Part shown: piece by piece, positions 1 through 8,373 of the stretch | How the letters are laid out: the number at the start of each line of letters is the position of its first letter | How positions within the stretch are numbered: position 1 is the stretch's first letter | Assembly (NCBI RefSeq): GCF_005886345.1 | Contig: NZ_PNEC01000032.1 | Span: 1-64,000 of the forward strand | Length of the DNA stretch: 64,000 nt | Reading direction: 5' to 3' | DNA from: Pseudoalteromonas phenolica | GTDB taxonomy: Bacteria; Pseudomonadota; Gammaproteobacteria; Enterobacterales; Alteromonadaceae | Position numbers and translations under genes: made by a program | The notes under the pieces: generated by a model | Database searches by the model: none | Told to the model about the DNA's origin: nothing | Seen by the model: the letters and a program-made list of their open reading frames with translations, nothing else

Positions 1-34
1 CTTTTAGTGGGTAACACCAACCTAAAGGAAAGTT

Positions 35-565
35 ATGTTGAAGCGGATAGCCATATTATTAAGTTCCATTACATTGGTTGCGTGCGGTAGTGATACTAGT
101 GAAAATACAGATAAATTAAATGTCCTTTCTCATCTGAGCCCTTGTTATGGTGTCGGACAAAGGTTATGCCTTATGACGAAAGACGGTAATGACAACGTCA
201 ATTTCTTTTACAGTCAAATTGAAGGCTTTGACTTTACTTGGGGGAGTCAATATGAACTTATAATCAATATATCAAATATTAAAAATCCACCAGCAGACAG
301 CTCAAGTAAGCAATATAAATTAAATCGAATTAAGTCTCAAACGGAAGATTCTGTTGGTACTAAATATGATTATAAGTTGATAGAGTTGCTGGATAATACT
401 TTCATTAAGCAAGCTGATACCTATTATTTTTTAGGTACTCCTTTTGTATGTGGCTCTGAAGTAGACTGCGAATTATTGGTAAGTTTAAATAATAGTGGTG
501 GGCTTGTTAATGCTACTTTTGAGTACTTAGGTGAAGGAGAAATCCAGTTAACACAGTGGAATTAG
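35..565 (+). CDS. Hypothetical lipoprotein, integron cassette gene
   Basis: Encodes 176 residues with a lipoprotein signal: basic start, hydrophobic stretch, and the lipobox LVAC followed by GSD, so the mature protein should be anchored to a membrane by its Cys. The rest is polar with a few Cys residues and matches no family I recognise. A good ribosome site (aaggaaag) precedes the ATG. The gene ends right at the start of an attC-type site, which makes it the open reading frame of an integron gene cassette; such genes are typically unique and of unknown function. The 5' boundary of this cassette lies left of the window. Confidence 0.7.
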   Translation: MLKRIAILLSSITLVACGSDTSENTDKLNVLSHLSPCYGVGQRLCLMTKDGNDNVNFFYSQIEGFDFTWGSQYELIINISNIKNPPADSSSKQYKLNRIKSQTEDSVGTKYDYKLIELLDNTFIKQADTYYFLGTPFVCGSEVDCELLVSLNNSGGLVNATFEYLGEGEIQLTQWN

Positions 566-668
566 GTATAACAAGGCAATGAAACCGGATTCGCAAAACA
601 GCAGGCTTGCGCTCCTTCGCCGCTAATTTTAGCCTGCTATTTTTCGCCGGTTAAGCGAGGCGTTAGGT
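566..668. repeat. attC-type recombination site of an integron cassette
   Basis: About 103 bases. It starts with an AAC-ending core (gtataac, 566-572) and ends with the core gttaggt (662-668). The interior is an imperfect palindrome: aaccgg near the left pairs with ccggtt near the right, and gcaggct pairs with agcctgc around a loop containing gctccttcg. The second site at about 1018-1121 has the same architecture and loop sequence. Paired cores, a foldable centre and a position directly after a cassette stop codon define attC sites. Confidence 0.75.
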
Positions 669-674
669 ACCTAA

Positions 675-1025
675 TTGAAAATCAAGCATTGGAAGTTAAG
701 CAAGACTATCTCTGCGATATATATATTGTTAGTCGCTATACTTTTTGTCATCGGACTAACTGTTCTAGGCTTGGTTGACTTCGGCCCTAAAGCGCAGGGG
801 TTTGTTGGTTGCTACGGTACCGATGCAATGCTGTTTGGATTCGAATGTTCAGGTTTCAACGGTTCGGAGATAGTCGGTTTTGCCTTAAACTATCCGCTGT
901 ATCATTTATATATGCCGATGTTCGTAATGTTAAAACCAACGCTTATATTTGCAGTTATTGGAATGTGGTTTTTCCCCGTCCTGTTTTTAATCTCAATTAA
1001 AAAGCTCGGTGAAATCGGTACCTAA
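675..1025 (+). CDS. Small membrane protein, integron cassette gene
   Basis: Encodes 116 residues with two or three hydrophobic segments (about 10-33, 60-80 and 85-108), so probably an inner-membrane protein of unknown function. The only plausible start is TTG six bases after the attC core at 662-668, without a clear ribosome site, which is common for cassette genes. The stop codon lies inside the next attC site. The first bases of this cassette (ttaggtac) are complementary to the left core of its own attC (gtacctaa), exactly as expected of a cassette that was once a circle. Confidence 0.55.
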   Translation: MKIKHWKLSKTISAIYILLVAILFVIGLTVLGLVDFGPKAQGFVGCYGTDAMLFGFECSGFNGSEIVGFALNYPLYHLYMPMFVMLKPTLIFAVIGMWFFPVLFLISIKKLGEIGT

Positions 1026-1121
1026 CAAGTTGTTAAACAAGGTCAAAATATAGTTAGCTTTTGCTCCTTCGTCGCATATTCTAGCCAACAATATTTAGCC
1101 TGTTAACAAAGGCATTAGCTA
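1018..1121. repeat. Second attC-type site
   Basis: Left core acctaac at 1020-1026; right core degenerate (attagct near 1114-1120). The interior shares the loop gctccttcg and the flanking tagcc with the site at 566-668, and gttaaaca/tgttaac form an outer stem. It closes the cassette carrying the small membrane protein. The weaker right core and the lack of a matching downstream partner suggest the end of the array or a decayed third cassette. Confidence 0.7.
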
Positions 1122-1138
1122 TACAAGCATTCAACAGG

Positions 1139-1162
1139 GTTAAAAAAGCTTGCTTTTTTAAC
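1139..1162. terminator. Perfect hairpin with A/T tracts
   Basis: An 11-bp perfect stem (gttaaaaaagc / gcttttttaac) with a 2-base loop. The A and T runs inside the stem give a terminator-like shape on both strands. It lies downstream of the minus-strand fragment at 1198-1392. Confidence 0.45.
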
Positions 1163-1197
1163 AACAAAGTCAACTTCATATTCAGCGATTCTTGTAC

Positions 1198-1392
1198 TTA
1201 CTTGTTTGTATAAGCACTTTTTATTTTCTCCATCGGCTGTTCATTTTTAACAAATGATTTAATCGCTTTTCTTGTTTCGGACTTAAACCGTATGGGCTCA
1301 TTGTCTTCTACAACTTTACAATTGGAGCCATATTTATACAAAGTGTTAGAAAAACTAGTACTAGAAAAATAAAAGAAAGCACAATACGGCTT
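1198..1392 (-). pseudogene. Possible gene remnant in the third cassette position
   Basis: An open minus-strand frame of about 64 codons between two stops, without an ATG or GTG and without a ribosome site. The translated C-terminal half is protein-like (charged, non-repetitive, with a YGSNCK stretch and ending in SAYTNK) and a hairpin follows the stop, but no family is recognised. It may be the tail of a cassette gene that lost its start, or a chance open frame. The rest of 1122-1573 shows nothing else supportable. Confidence 0.25.
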
Positions 1393-1573
1393 TCAAAAGT
1401 AGTCCTTTAAAAAGTGTGTTTTGCCTAAAGCCCAAACGAATGTTAGGAGGGTGTCAAGTAGCCTAGTGTATGGGTCTGCACTGGCAACTTGACTGATAGT
1501 GGTGGAGGGCGCTAGTACATACCTTGCTATACACACTTTATAATTTTCACAGTAAAGTTGAGTTCAATCTTTT

Positions 1574-2205
1574 TTATAGTTTATTACTTCCGTATTTAAA
1601 CCCTGCTAAATCATATATTTCTTTAATAGGCAGCTTGCTTAGAGCCACAATGTCTTGCCCTGAATTTTTCATTGCCAATTTAACAATATATGCGCCGGTT
1701 CGATACCTAATGGCTTCACGTCCGTCAGGGTGGTCGAACATCCACTGGCCGTAGTTCGCATTTTTGGGTAGCGCGAGAATTTCTTTAGCCCAGCTGTTGA
1801 AATCTTCTGTCTTCGACATTTTGTTCATCTCTCGGCCAATTTGTAGCTCTGCGAAAACGTCAGCTAAACCTTCATTAATCGTCGCTACGTCTATGCCAGC
1901 AGGGAATTTATTGTCATAAATTGTCCAACCTCTAAGAGTGTGATGCAATTCATGAAATATAGTACCACGAAGCCCTTCGTTTATAGCGGCATCAATCCCG
2001 GCCTCATCGGTCGCTTGAGTTCTGACAGCAAGTTTTCAAAGTCTAAGATTGTTTGTTTGGCTGTTTTCTCTATGTGATTTTTTTGCTGTTCAGTTATCTG
2101 GTATTTTTCATGTTCAATGTATTTAAAGGTGGCTAAATTTGCTTCTGCAGAAGCAGTTGTGGCTAAAAATGCACAGAGCAAACCGATCAGTTTTAAAAGC
2201 TTCAT
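1574..2205 (-). pseudogene. Frameshifted secreted zinc metalloprotease (DUF2268-like)
   Basis: Two minus-strand frames are pieces of one gene. The first part (2205 down to about 2010) encodes a signal peptide ending in TASAEA and a short helical region, then runs into an early stop at 1981. The second part, in another frame, reads through about 2030-1574 and contains FHELHH, the HEXXH zinc site, followed by GWTI, INEGLADVFAE and a YGQWMFDHPDG block typical of this predicted protease family. Between the two parts, family members normally have several dozen more residues, so a small deletion plus frameshift is likely rather than a single base error. The family is known only as putative Zn-dependent proteases. 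Confidence 0.65.
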
Positions 2206-2438
2206 TTTGTTTCCATTCTTTATGTCGTGAATTTATTTAGTCGAGAGAAAAAACAAAAAGGTTTAAGTGAAAAACATCGTCATCAAAACACAAACTTGTT
2301 GCGATGCGCCGAATTGCTGTATCGAACAACATATTTAGGTTTAAGCTGAGGCAGTTTGCTGGGACTAAAATAGGTATTTAATTGTTGAAATTAGTGTAAT
2401 ATATTGGACGATAATAATTATTCTTTAGGGAAAACAAG

Positions 2439-2855
2439 ATGAAAAAACAATATGGTTGTTTAGCTGTAATAGCTTTAACTGCGGCGCTTTCTGGTTGTGC
2501 GACTTCGCCAAGCGCTGAAAAAGAAGACAATGCCAATCAGTTAACTGTGGGTGTTGTACAAAAAGAAATAACAACAGGTATGCCGTCAACAGACGTGTTA
2601 ACGGCACTTGGTAGCCCAAATATTGTTAAAACTAACCCAGAAGGCAATGAAGTTTGGGTATATGATCGCTTTTCAAAAGAGCAGGTATATCAAACCACAG
2701 GCGGTGCGTTAGGTTACTTCTCAGGTAATGGTGGCGGTATTATTTCTTCAGAGCAAGGCTCTAGCCAAGTGAGCTCTAAAACACTTACCGTGATCATTAA
2801 ATTTGATGCGCAAGATAATGTTGCTTCGATTGCTTACCACCGCAGTAAGTTTTAA
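2439..2855 (+). CDS. BamE/SmpA-like small lipoprotein
   Basis: 138 residues with a lipoprotein signal (lipobox LSGC). The middle carries the pattern of the BamE/OmlA-like fold: a GMPSTDVLTALGSP helix-turn, then NEVWVYDR and a C-terminal strand TVIIKFDAQDNV. Family members bind outer-membrane partners; the exact role here is unknown. A Gly/Ser-rich loop (about 90-108) separates the last strands. The ATG follows tagggaaaac. The gene is 13 bp upstream of a second lipoprotein and both are probably on one transcript. Confidence 0.65.
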   Translation: MKKQYGCLAVIALTAALSGCATSPSAEKEDNANQLTVGVVQKEITTGMPSTDVLTALGSPNIVKTNPEGNEVWVYDRFSKEQVYQTTGGALGYFSGNGGGIISSEQGSSQVSSKTLTVIIKFDAQDNVASIAYHRSKF

Positions 2856-2868
2856 TTGAGGTATAAGC

Positions 2869-3393
2869 ATGTTTAAACTGAAATTAGTCATTGCAGCTTG
2901 TGTGGCTTTATTTCTTGTTGGCTGTGCCTCGAACAAGGCGCAAATGTCGACAATGGAAGTACGAAGTTTACAAACCAAAGAGTATCAAACTTCAGATCAT
3001 ATTCGAGTTTATAAAGGGTTAATAAATGCTTTATTAGACAGAGGATTCACTTTAAAGTCGTCTGATGCTAACTCTGGTGTGGTGATTGCGCATTATAGTT
3101 CTACCGAGCTCAATGGCGCCGAAATTGTCACTAAAGCGGTCGCAACTTATTTAACCTTTGGTCTGAATTGGATTTTTGGTGATAATAATTTCGAAGATAT
3201 TTTAGTGGTAGATATTTCAGCCAACGTTACTGAGTTATCGGGCGTGAGTACAGTGCGTATTAATGCTGTTGGTAAACGTATGAATAGTGACGGTGAAATT
3301 GTTGATACTAAAATGGTGACTGATCCTGAATACTACAACAGTATTTTTCAGCAAATCGAAAAATCGTTGTTCATTGAAGAAAACCTAAATTAA
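2869..3393 (+). CDS. Hypothetical lipoprotein
   Basis: 174 residues with lipobox LVGC at about residues 16-19. The mature part begins with a short alpha-helical region, then contains VVIAHYS, a hydrophobic stretch around TYLTFGLNWIFG and beta-rich segments, ending in QIEKSLFIEE. It resembles the many small periplasm-facing lipoproteins whose domain predicts nothing specific. It is 13 bp after the BamE-like gene, so a shared transcript and envelope location are likely. Confidence 0.6.
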   Translation: MFKLKLVIAACVALFLVGCASNKAQMSTMEVRSLQTKEYQTSDHIRVYKGLINALLDRGFTLKSSDANSGVVIAHYSSTELNGAEIVTKAVATYLTFGLNWIFGDNNFEDILVVDISANVTELSGVSTVRINAVGKRMNSDGEIVDTKMVTDPEYYNSIFQQIEKSLFIEENLN

Positions 3394-3554
3394 TTTCTGT
3401 GGGGTTTGGTGATTCGGTGATATTGAATGTACCGCCAAACCTCTTATCTCTTTCAAATAGTCCTTTCTCACATTTATCAATTTTTTTGGTTGGCTTTAAC
3501 CTCACCTTTCGTTATGTTTATCATGTGCTTAAACAAATGTATAAGGAAATAACC

Positions 3555-4028
3555 ATGCCCATTGAATGGACGTATTTAGCCAAGCATCCTCAACATATTA
3601 AACAGTTAGCCGAGTGGTATTTTGATGAATGGGGTGAGTATGTTGAAAACAGCTCAGAGCTTGCATTTCAAGAGAAGCTCACAGCGTATTTAAATATTGA
3701 TCGTATTCCATTAATCATCTTAGCGGTTGAAGGAGATACTTTGGTGGGGGCCGCACAGCTTAAATTTCACGAAATGACCATTTATCCCGAAAAAACACAT
3801 TGGCTGGGCGGTGTGTACGTTAATCCTGAATTCAGAGGTCGCAACATTGCCTCTCAATTGGTTCAGCACGCAGAAAAACGTGCCATTGAACTCAATATAA
3901 ACCACCTACACTTGCAGACAGAGTCTTTGAATGGGGGTCTTTATGCCAAACTTGGCTGGGAGATTGAAACACAGGTTAATTACCGAGGTGTTGATGTGGC
4001 AGTGATGCATAAGGGTATAAAGTTATGA
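3555..4028 (+). CDS. GNAT-family N-acetyltransferase
   Basis: 157 residues. A GNAT core is visible: LVGAAQLKF (strand 4 region), WLGGVYVNPEFRGRNIASQL (the acetyl-CoA pyrophosphate loop, RGRNIA) and a C-terminal LYAKLGWE. The acceptor substrate cannot be read from sequence. The frame stays open to 3399, but the ATG at 3555 has a proper ribosome site (aaggaaat) and starts where the fold begins, so the shorter form is chosen. Confidence 0.75.
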   Translation: MPIEWTYLAKHPQHIKQLAEWYFDEWGEYVENSSELAFQEKLTAYLNIDRIPLIILAVEGDTLVGAAQLKFHEMTIYPEKTHWLGGVYVNPEFRGRNIASQLVQHAEKRAIELNINHLHLQTESLNGGLYAKLGWEIETQVNYRGVDVAVMHKGIKL

Positions 4029-4047
4029 GCAAGTAATAAAGGAAGAG

Positions 4048-4101
4048 TGCCAATGATTAATTGGCAGTTTACAGCCAGATAAAAAGTCGATATCTGGCTG
4101 T
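4048..4101. terminator. Two adjacent hairpins between convergent genes
   Basis: First a 7-bp stem (tgccaat / attggca, 4048-4066), then an 11-bp perfect stem (acagccagata / tatctggctgt, 4071-4101). They lie between the GNAT gene and the convergent lipoprotein gene, the expected site for termination from both sides. Confidence 0.55.
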
Positions 4102-4108
4102 GAAAATA

Positions 4109-4732
4109 CTAAAGAATGATAGGAATATTCCAGCTTGTTTGGCTAGAACCGCCTATTCCAGAATATGTCGCACCCTCTTTGATACCTTTAATTACTTGCT
4201 CACGTTTTATGTTAGGAAATTTCTTAAAGAGAACATCAAGGTCGATTTCCGATTGGTCGGTGTAATTCACATCAACACCCGTCACAGTTAAACCTAGGCT
4301 ACTTGTTTGAATAAAATCAAAATTACCAATATAAGTTGCTTTACCAGGCTCAATTTTGAATTCAACTTTCATTGGGTGAATGGGTGTTAAGGTTGCATAG
4401 CCGCTCTGAACTCTCCAACGCCAAATATGGTATTCGCCAGCGGGAAGTTCGGTAGCAAAAACTTCGCCTTTTCTGTTTAGGTGAGAAAAGTCCCCTTTTG
4501 GAGGAATTGGTATGAGTGAAACACCTGCACCAAACTCAACATAATCGAATTTATCACTATTTGCGTCACTGAAATAAACTGCATAGCCAGAGTAACCTCC
4601 TTGATAACTGATTGAAGTTACTAATAGGCCTTTATTAGAAGACTCATTTAAGTTGTAATCTTTTTTTATAGTTGTCGCTGCACACCCAGACAGAAGGGTT
4701 GCTATAAGCAGAGTAAATAAAAGTCTTTTCAT
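4109..4732 (-). CDS. Hypothetical lipoprotein, carboxypeptidase-like fold
   Basis: 207 residues with lipobox LSGC at about 14-17. The sequence after residue 60 alternates short strands (YAVYFSD, ELPAGEYHIWRW, KVEFKIEPGKATYIGNF), a pattern seen in beta-sandwich lipoproteins in which a small ligand or protein is described by a GEY/F motif. No catalytic motif is seen. It is monocistronic, with its own upstream region at 4733-4850. Confidence 0.55.
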   Translation of the reverse strand: MKRLLFTLLIATLLSGCAATTIKKDYNLNESSNKGLLVTSISYQGGYSGYAVYFSDANSDKFDYVEFGAGVSLIPIPPKGDFSHLNRKGEVFATELPAGEYHIWRWRVQSGYATLTPIHPMKVEFKIEPGKATYIGNFDFIQTSSLGLTVTGVDVNYTDQSEIDLDVLFKKFPNIKREQVIKGIKEGATYSGIGGSSQTSWNIPIIL

Positions 4733-4850
4733 TTAGGTTTCCATGAGTTCATATTTATTTTTATTAATGTTTCGATGCTTTTATTCTAAAACAAAGAATA
4801 AGGTACAATTATAAAGCCTTATTTTCCATCAGGTAAAGCTATTGAAAGTG

Positions 4851-5663
4851 TTAATCATGAGAGGGGTACCCAAATAACACTTTGAGTTTTCTCATGAGTC
4901 CCTTGGCCATTAACACTTGTTTATAGAGTATTTTAACTTGCATAAAGTTAGCACTCCATGGCGTGTTATTGGGTTCTGGGCCCACAATGCCATAGCGGAG
5001 TATCAGGCTTTTATCTTCTTCTACAAACGTACCGAATAACTTGTCCCAAATGATTAAGACGCCAGCATAGTTTTTATCAATATAAGAGGCGTTTGTTGCG
5101 TGGTGAATTCTATGGTGTGTCGGTGTGTTGAATACCTTTTCGAGCCACCCTAAGTTGCCTATGGTTTGCGTATGCACAAAAAACTGAAAGGCGAGGTTGA
5201 GGGCGACAATGGCAAACACAATAGCAGGCGCAAAGCCGAGTAAAATCATGGGCAACCAAAATAGCCACATGCCTACTAGGGGATATAAAAGGCTCTGCCT
5301 AAAAGCGGTTGTGAAGTTCATGTGCTTTGAGCTGTGATGCACCACATGGGCAAGCCAAAACCAGTGGATATTATGAGACGCACGATGAAACCAATAGTAT
5401 AAAAAATCTTGAAGTAAGAAGCCGACGAATAGACTGCCAAGTGAAAGTGGGATATCAAACAAGGCAAAGTGATGTAACAAATTAAAATATGGCATCAATA
5501 ATATGAGCGCGATGGCATCACTACCTTGATGCAACAGCGCGAGCACAGCGTTGTTTAAGCTGTCTTTTATGTTGTAATACTGCCTTGCTTTATAGAACTC
5601 AACAGCGACACATAATAAGAAAATAGGACTGAGACCAAGTAAAATCAGTTCAACGGGGATCAT
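4851..5663 (-). CDS. Fatty acid hydroxylase / sterol desaturase family membrane enzyme
   Basis: 270 residues, four or more membrane helices. The di-iron histidine clusters are present: HRASH and HVVHHS in the central part and HHRIHH later, followed by a NYAGVLIIWDKLFGTF block typical of the family. Members hydroxylate or desaturate lipids using O2. The start chosen is the ATG at 5663, which has a GGAG ribosome site; an upstream TTG is possible but has none. The gene overlaps the end of the SRPBCC gene by 14 bp, so the two are translationally coupled. Confidence 0.8.
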   Translation of the reverse strand: MIPVELILLGLSPIFLLCVAVEFYKARQYYNIKDSLNNAVLALLHQGSDAIALILLMPYFNLLHHFALFDIPLSLGSLFVGFLLQDFLYYWFHRASHNIHWFWLAHVVHHSSKHMNFTTAFRQSLLYPLVGMWLFWLPMILLGFAPAIVFAIVALNLAFQFFVHTQTIGNLGWLEKVFNTPTHHRIHHATNASYIDKNYAGVLIIWDKLFGTFVEEDKSLILRYGIVGPEPNNTPWSANFMQVKILYKQVLMAKGLMRKLKVLFGYPSHD

Positions 5664-6078
5664 ACATATCTCCAAGTCTATTTAGGCATTGTTGAATGTC
5701 TTTTTGAAGGATGGCTTTGAGCGCAAATTTGGGAATATACCAAGGACTTTGACATTGAATTCGATACGAAACTTGAGTGTGTTCGCCGGTTTTTTGAAAG
5801 TGAATTTCACCACGGTGCTGGCGAACAGGAAAATCATTGAGCACCTTATAACAAATCCCAGTTTGGTCAGCTTGAGTAATTTGCTCTTCAAAACTGATAC
5901 CCAATATTGATACCTGCCGAATACACCCCTTGCCACCAGCTATTTCATCTTTATTAGCAGGTTTGAGTACTTTGAATTTAGCATTAAAAAAGCGGTCAAG
6001 ATTGCTGTGGTCGAGCAAGGCATTCAGCAAAGTATCTGCGCTACAAGCAATCTGTTTTTGAGATTCAACGACTAACAT
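5650..6078 (-). CDS. SRPBCC (START-like) domain protein
   Basis: About 142 residues from the ATG at 6078; an in-frame TTG at 6120 would add 14. The pattern fits the SRPBCC lipid-binding fold: an initial strand VVESQKQIACSAD, a helix ALLDHSNLDRFF, central strands, and a C-terminal helix containing IQQCLNRLGD. Such proteins bind hydrophobic ligands in a central cavity. Coupled by overlap to the membrane hydroxylase gene, it may handle that enzyme's lipid substrate or product (inference). Confidence 0.65.
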   Translation of the reverse strand: MLVVESQKQIACSADTLLNALLDHSNLDRFFNAKFKVLKPANKDEIAGGKGCIRQVSILGISFEEQITQADQTGICYKVLNDFPVRQHRGEIHFQKTGEHTQVSYRIQCQSPWYIPKFALKAILQKDIQQCLNRLGDMYDPR

Positions 6079-6177
6079 AATCGAGTCACGTTTGAGTTTT
6101 TTAACAGCATAGTTTGACAATAAGTGAGGTTCTTGCGCTAATACGACAAGGTTTTGTTATTTTGCGACAGGGTTGTT

Positions 6178-7203
6178 ATGGCGTCAGTTTCAAATGCATA
6201 TTTGCACAGTGTCTTGGCTTTTTTGAATGAGCAGGGCATTTCTTCTAAAGAGATAAAATGCGATATCGCACAGCTCTCATCTGAGCGCATTGTCATGCAA
6301 ACTTATGTTGATTTACTTAACTTTGGTGCACAGAGCACAGAGCTTAGCTTGTTTGGGTTTGAATTGGGCAAGCACATTCAAGCAAGAGATTACGGTATAC
6401 TGGGCTATTTGGTCGAAAGCTGTGAGAATCTCGCACAGGCCATAGACGTACTCAGGCGATTTGACGCATTGGTGGCTGATATTGGGCAAACCCAGCTAAA
6501 TGTGACTGACACATTTGCGCACTTAGATTGGCAACCGCTCACCACCGACTGCAAACAGATGGTACTTAGAAATACCACAGCTTGGGTTGCGACGGTAAGG
6601 AAGATCCTCGGTGAAACGCTTTCTCCTCATCAAGTGACATTCAGCTTTGCTCTGTCAGCACAAGAAATTGAACAGCTAAAAGAATGGTTTAATTGCGAGG
6701 TAATAACAAATACTAATGAAAACCGCATCAGCTTCGATAGGTCGCTGCTTGCACTGCCATTTACCTCTGAAAATAAGGCCATGTTTCAAGCATTGGTTAA
6801 ACTTTCTGAAGCTGAGCTCTCTCAAAGCAAGCTCTCTCAATCTGAGCATTCTCAAACTATTCGAAATAGCAATATCAAACAGCAAGTTGCTACTTTACTT
6901 AGTGCTACAAGTAATTTACAAGGGTGCGATCAAAAACGTATCGCCGAAGCACTTTTTATGAGTGCACGTACATTACAAAGAAAGCTGAAAGCGGAGCAAG
7001 CGAGTTTTTCGGATATGCTAGAGACTGAACGTAAATCTCGTATAGATAATTTGCTTAAACACAATACCATTGCTCAAACCGCCTATGAGTTGGGCTTTGT
7101 GGAGCAATCTTCATTTACCCATGCATGTAAAAAATGGTTTGGCATAACACCATTGGCCTATCAGAAATCACTATCAGGGCTTACTGACAAAATAGCAAAA
7201 TAA
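6178..7203 (+). CDS. AraC-family transcriptional regulator
   Basis: 341 residues. The N-terminal part (about 15-190) looks like the arabinose-binding-type domain of OruR/ArgR-like AraC members (ELGKHIQARDYGILGYLVES). The C-terminal part (about 250-335) is the double helix-turn-helix: MSARTLQRKLKAEQASFSDML and IAQTAYELGFVEQSSFTHACKKWFGITP. It diverges from the SRPBCC/hydroxylase pair across a 100-bp intergenic region and probably controls it. ATG at 6178 preferred over an upstream TTG at 6154. A 15-bp tandem repeat encodes a linker between the domains. Confidence 0.85.
   Translation: MASVSNAYLHSVLAFLNEQGISSKEIKCDIAQLSSERIVMQTYVDLLNFGAQSTELSLFGFELGKHIQARDYGILGYLVESCENLAQAIDVLRRFDALVADIGQTQLNVTDTFAHLDWQPLTTDCKQMVLRNTTAWVATVRKILGETLSPHQVTFSFALSAQEIEQLKEWFNCEVITNTNENRISFDRSLLALPFTSENKAMFQALVKLSEAELSQSKLSQSEHSQTIRNSNIKQQVATLLSATSNLQGCDQKRIAEALFMSARTLQRKLKAEQASFSDMLETERKSRIDNLLKHNTIAQTAYELGFVEQSSFTHACKKWFGITPLAYQKSLSGLTDKIAK
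6814..6858 (+). repeat. 15-bp tandem repeat in the AraC gene
   Basis: Three imperfect 15-base units encode ELSQS, KLSQS and EHSQT in the linker between the sensing and DNA-binding domains. In-frame units mean that gain or loss would change linker length without breaking the gene. Confidence 0.7.
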
Positions 7204-7302
7204 TTCATTACAATTTTATTGGTGATATTCAGTTTAAATCTTTGGGTCTTAAATAAAAAATGCTTTAGCTTAGTTATAGAACTTGAAATAACAGGGGCAA
7301 AA

Positions 7303-7668
7303 ATGAAACAAGATCAGATTAATTTTGCAGACAAGTTTGCTAAATTCAATGAACATTGGTCGCCAAGAGTGATCGCAGAGATGAACGACTACCAGTTTAA
7401 ACTGGTTAAAATTCAAGGTGAGTTTACCTGGCACGACCACAAAGACACAGATGAAGTGTTTATTGTCATCGAAGGCGAGATGGGTATTGAGTTTCGAGAC
7501 CGAAGCGTTCATCTGAAAACGGGCGAAATGTGTGTTGTAGCCAAGGGCGAGGAGCATAAGCCATTTGCTGAACATGAGTGTAAAGTGATGATTGTTGAGC
7601 CAAAAGGGGTTGTAAATACGGGTGAAGCAGGCGGTGAACTGACCGCACAAAACGATGTGTATATTTAA
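7303..7668 (+). CDS. Cupin-domain protein
   Basis: 121 residues. The conserved cupin motif 1 is readable ([21 protein letters not shown], metal ligands H-x-H and E) and motif 2 is [23 protein letters not shown]. Members of this small-cupin group are metal-binding enzymes or sensors of unknown substrate. The ATG at 7303 follows aggggcaaaa; an upstream extension to 7219 has no ribosome site. Confidence 0.8.
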   Translation: MKQDQINFADKFAKFNEHWSPRVIAEMNDYQFKLVKIQGEFTWHDHKDTDEVFIVIEGEMGIEFRDRSVHLKTGEMCVVAKGEEHKPFAEHECKVMIVEPKGVVNTGEAGGELTAQNDVYI

Positions 7669-7670
7669 GT

Positions 7671-7775
7671 AACCTGAGCTCTGGATAATAAATCTATCTC
7701 CAGATGCAGACTTGAAAAATCACTTATCATTTAAATATCAATACGCTAGTAAATCTCTTAACCAAAATTCAGGTT
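7671..7775. mobile_element. MITE-like element, internally deleted copy
   Basis: 105 bp beginning aacctgagct and ending ttcaggtt. Its left 27 bp equal the reverse complement of the right end of the element at 37518-37704, and its right part matches the reverse complement of that copy's left end with few differences. About 80 bp of the middle found in the other copy are missing here. Too short to code for a transposase. Confidence 0.7.
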
Positions 7776-7809
7776 AATTAAGTAATTTATTGAAAAGGAA
7801 TTCGAAAAT

Positions 7810-8118
7810 ATGGCAAAAATTTATTTACTACTCGCCATTTTAGGCGCGGTACTCCCGTATGGGGCCTTATTACCTTGGCTGTTTGATAACGGCTTAAACC
7901 TACAATTACTTTGGCAAGCAATCACAGCAAACAATATTAGCGTGTTAGCTTGGTTAGATGTGGTTATAGCCGCAGTTGCGCTTATTTGCTTCATCGTAAC
8001 AGATAGTAAAAAGCATCAAGTTAAAGGCGCTGCTTTTGCGATAGCTGCTACCTTGAGCATCGGTGTTGCGTGCGGCTTGCCACTGTATTTATATCTCAAA
8101 GAAACAAATGAAAATTAA
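7810..8118 (+). CDS. DUF2834-type small membrane protein
   Basis: 102 residues with three hydrophobic segments (about 4-25, 45-65 and 75-95). The ALLPWLFDNGLNL start and the loop between the first two helices are typical of DUF2834 proteins, small inner-membrane proteins of unknown role. Ribosome site aaaagga precedes the ATG. No operon partner. Confidence 0.65.
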   Translation: MAKIYLLLAILGAVLPYGALLPWLFDNGLNLQLLWQAITANNISVLAWLDVVIAAVALICFIVTDSKKHQVKGAAFAIAATLSIGVACGLPLYLYLKETNEN

Positions 8119-8264
8119 GACTTAACTCGTTGTTAAGAAAGTGCTGAACCTACCATGTTGCAGCGAAATCGTGTCGTTTTTTTGTGAATGAACTTCCTTT
8201 TTCTTATCTTCAATAGCTTAACTAGCACCTCAGCATTCATTTCTATTTCATTTGCCTGTTATGT

Positions 8265-8304
8265 TGTGGAGGCTTTGTATCGAGGTTGATACAAAGCCTC
8301 CACA
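8265..8304. other. Perfect 17-bp inverted repeat upstream of the metalloprotease gene
   Basis: tgtggaggctttgtatc (8265-8281) and its exact complement (8288-8304) with a 6-base loop. No T-run follows, so it is not a typical terminator. It ends 70 bp before the protease ATG and may form a leader hairpin or be a protein-binding site. Confidence 0.5.
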
Positions 8305-8373
8305 AATCGTTACCCAATTCCTTTATTAGTCTCGCTAAAGTGAATGTGAACTCATCAATGGGAAAACATCACA

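Noticed and set aside
1423..1447. cctaa / ttagg arms suggesting a third attC
   Set aside because: Only about 25 bp, no foldable centre and no matching loop sequence; the right core does not fit the consensus.
1524..1754. Plus-strand open frame in the broken protease region
   Set aside because: Antisense to recognisable protease sequence, without ribosome site.
3399..3554. Longer N-terminus for the GNAT gene
   Set aside because: No ribosome site at 3399, and the translated extension is hydrophobic without family match; the ATG at 3555 is well placed.
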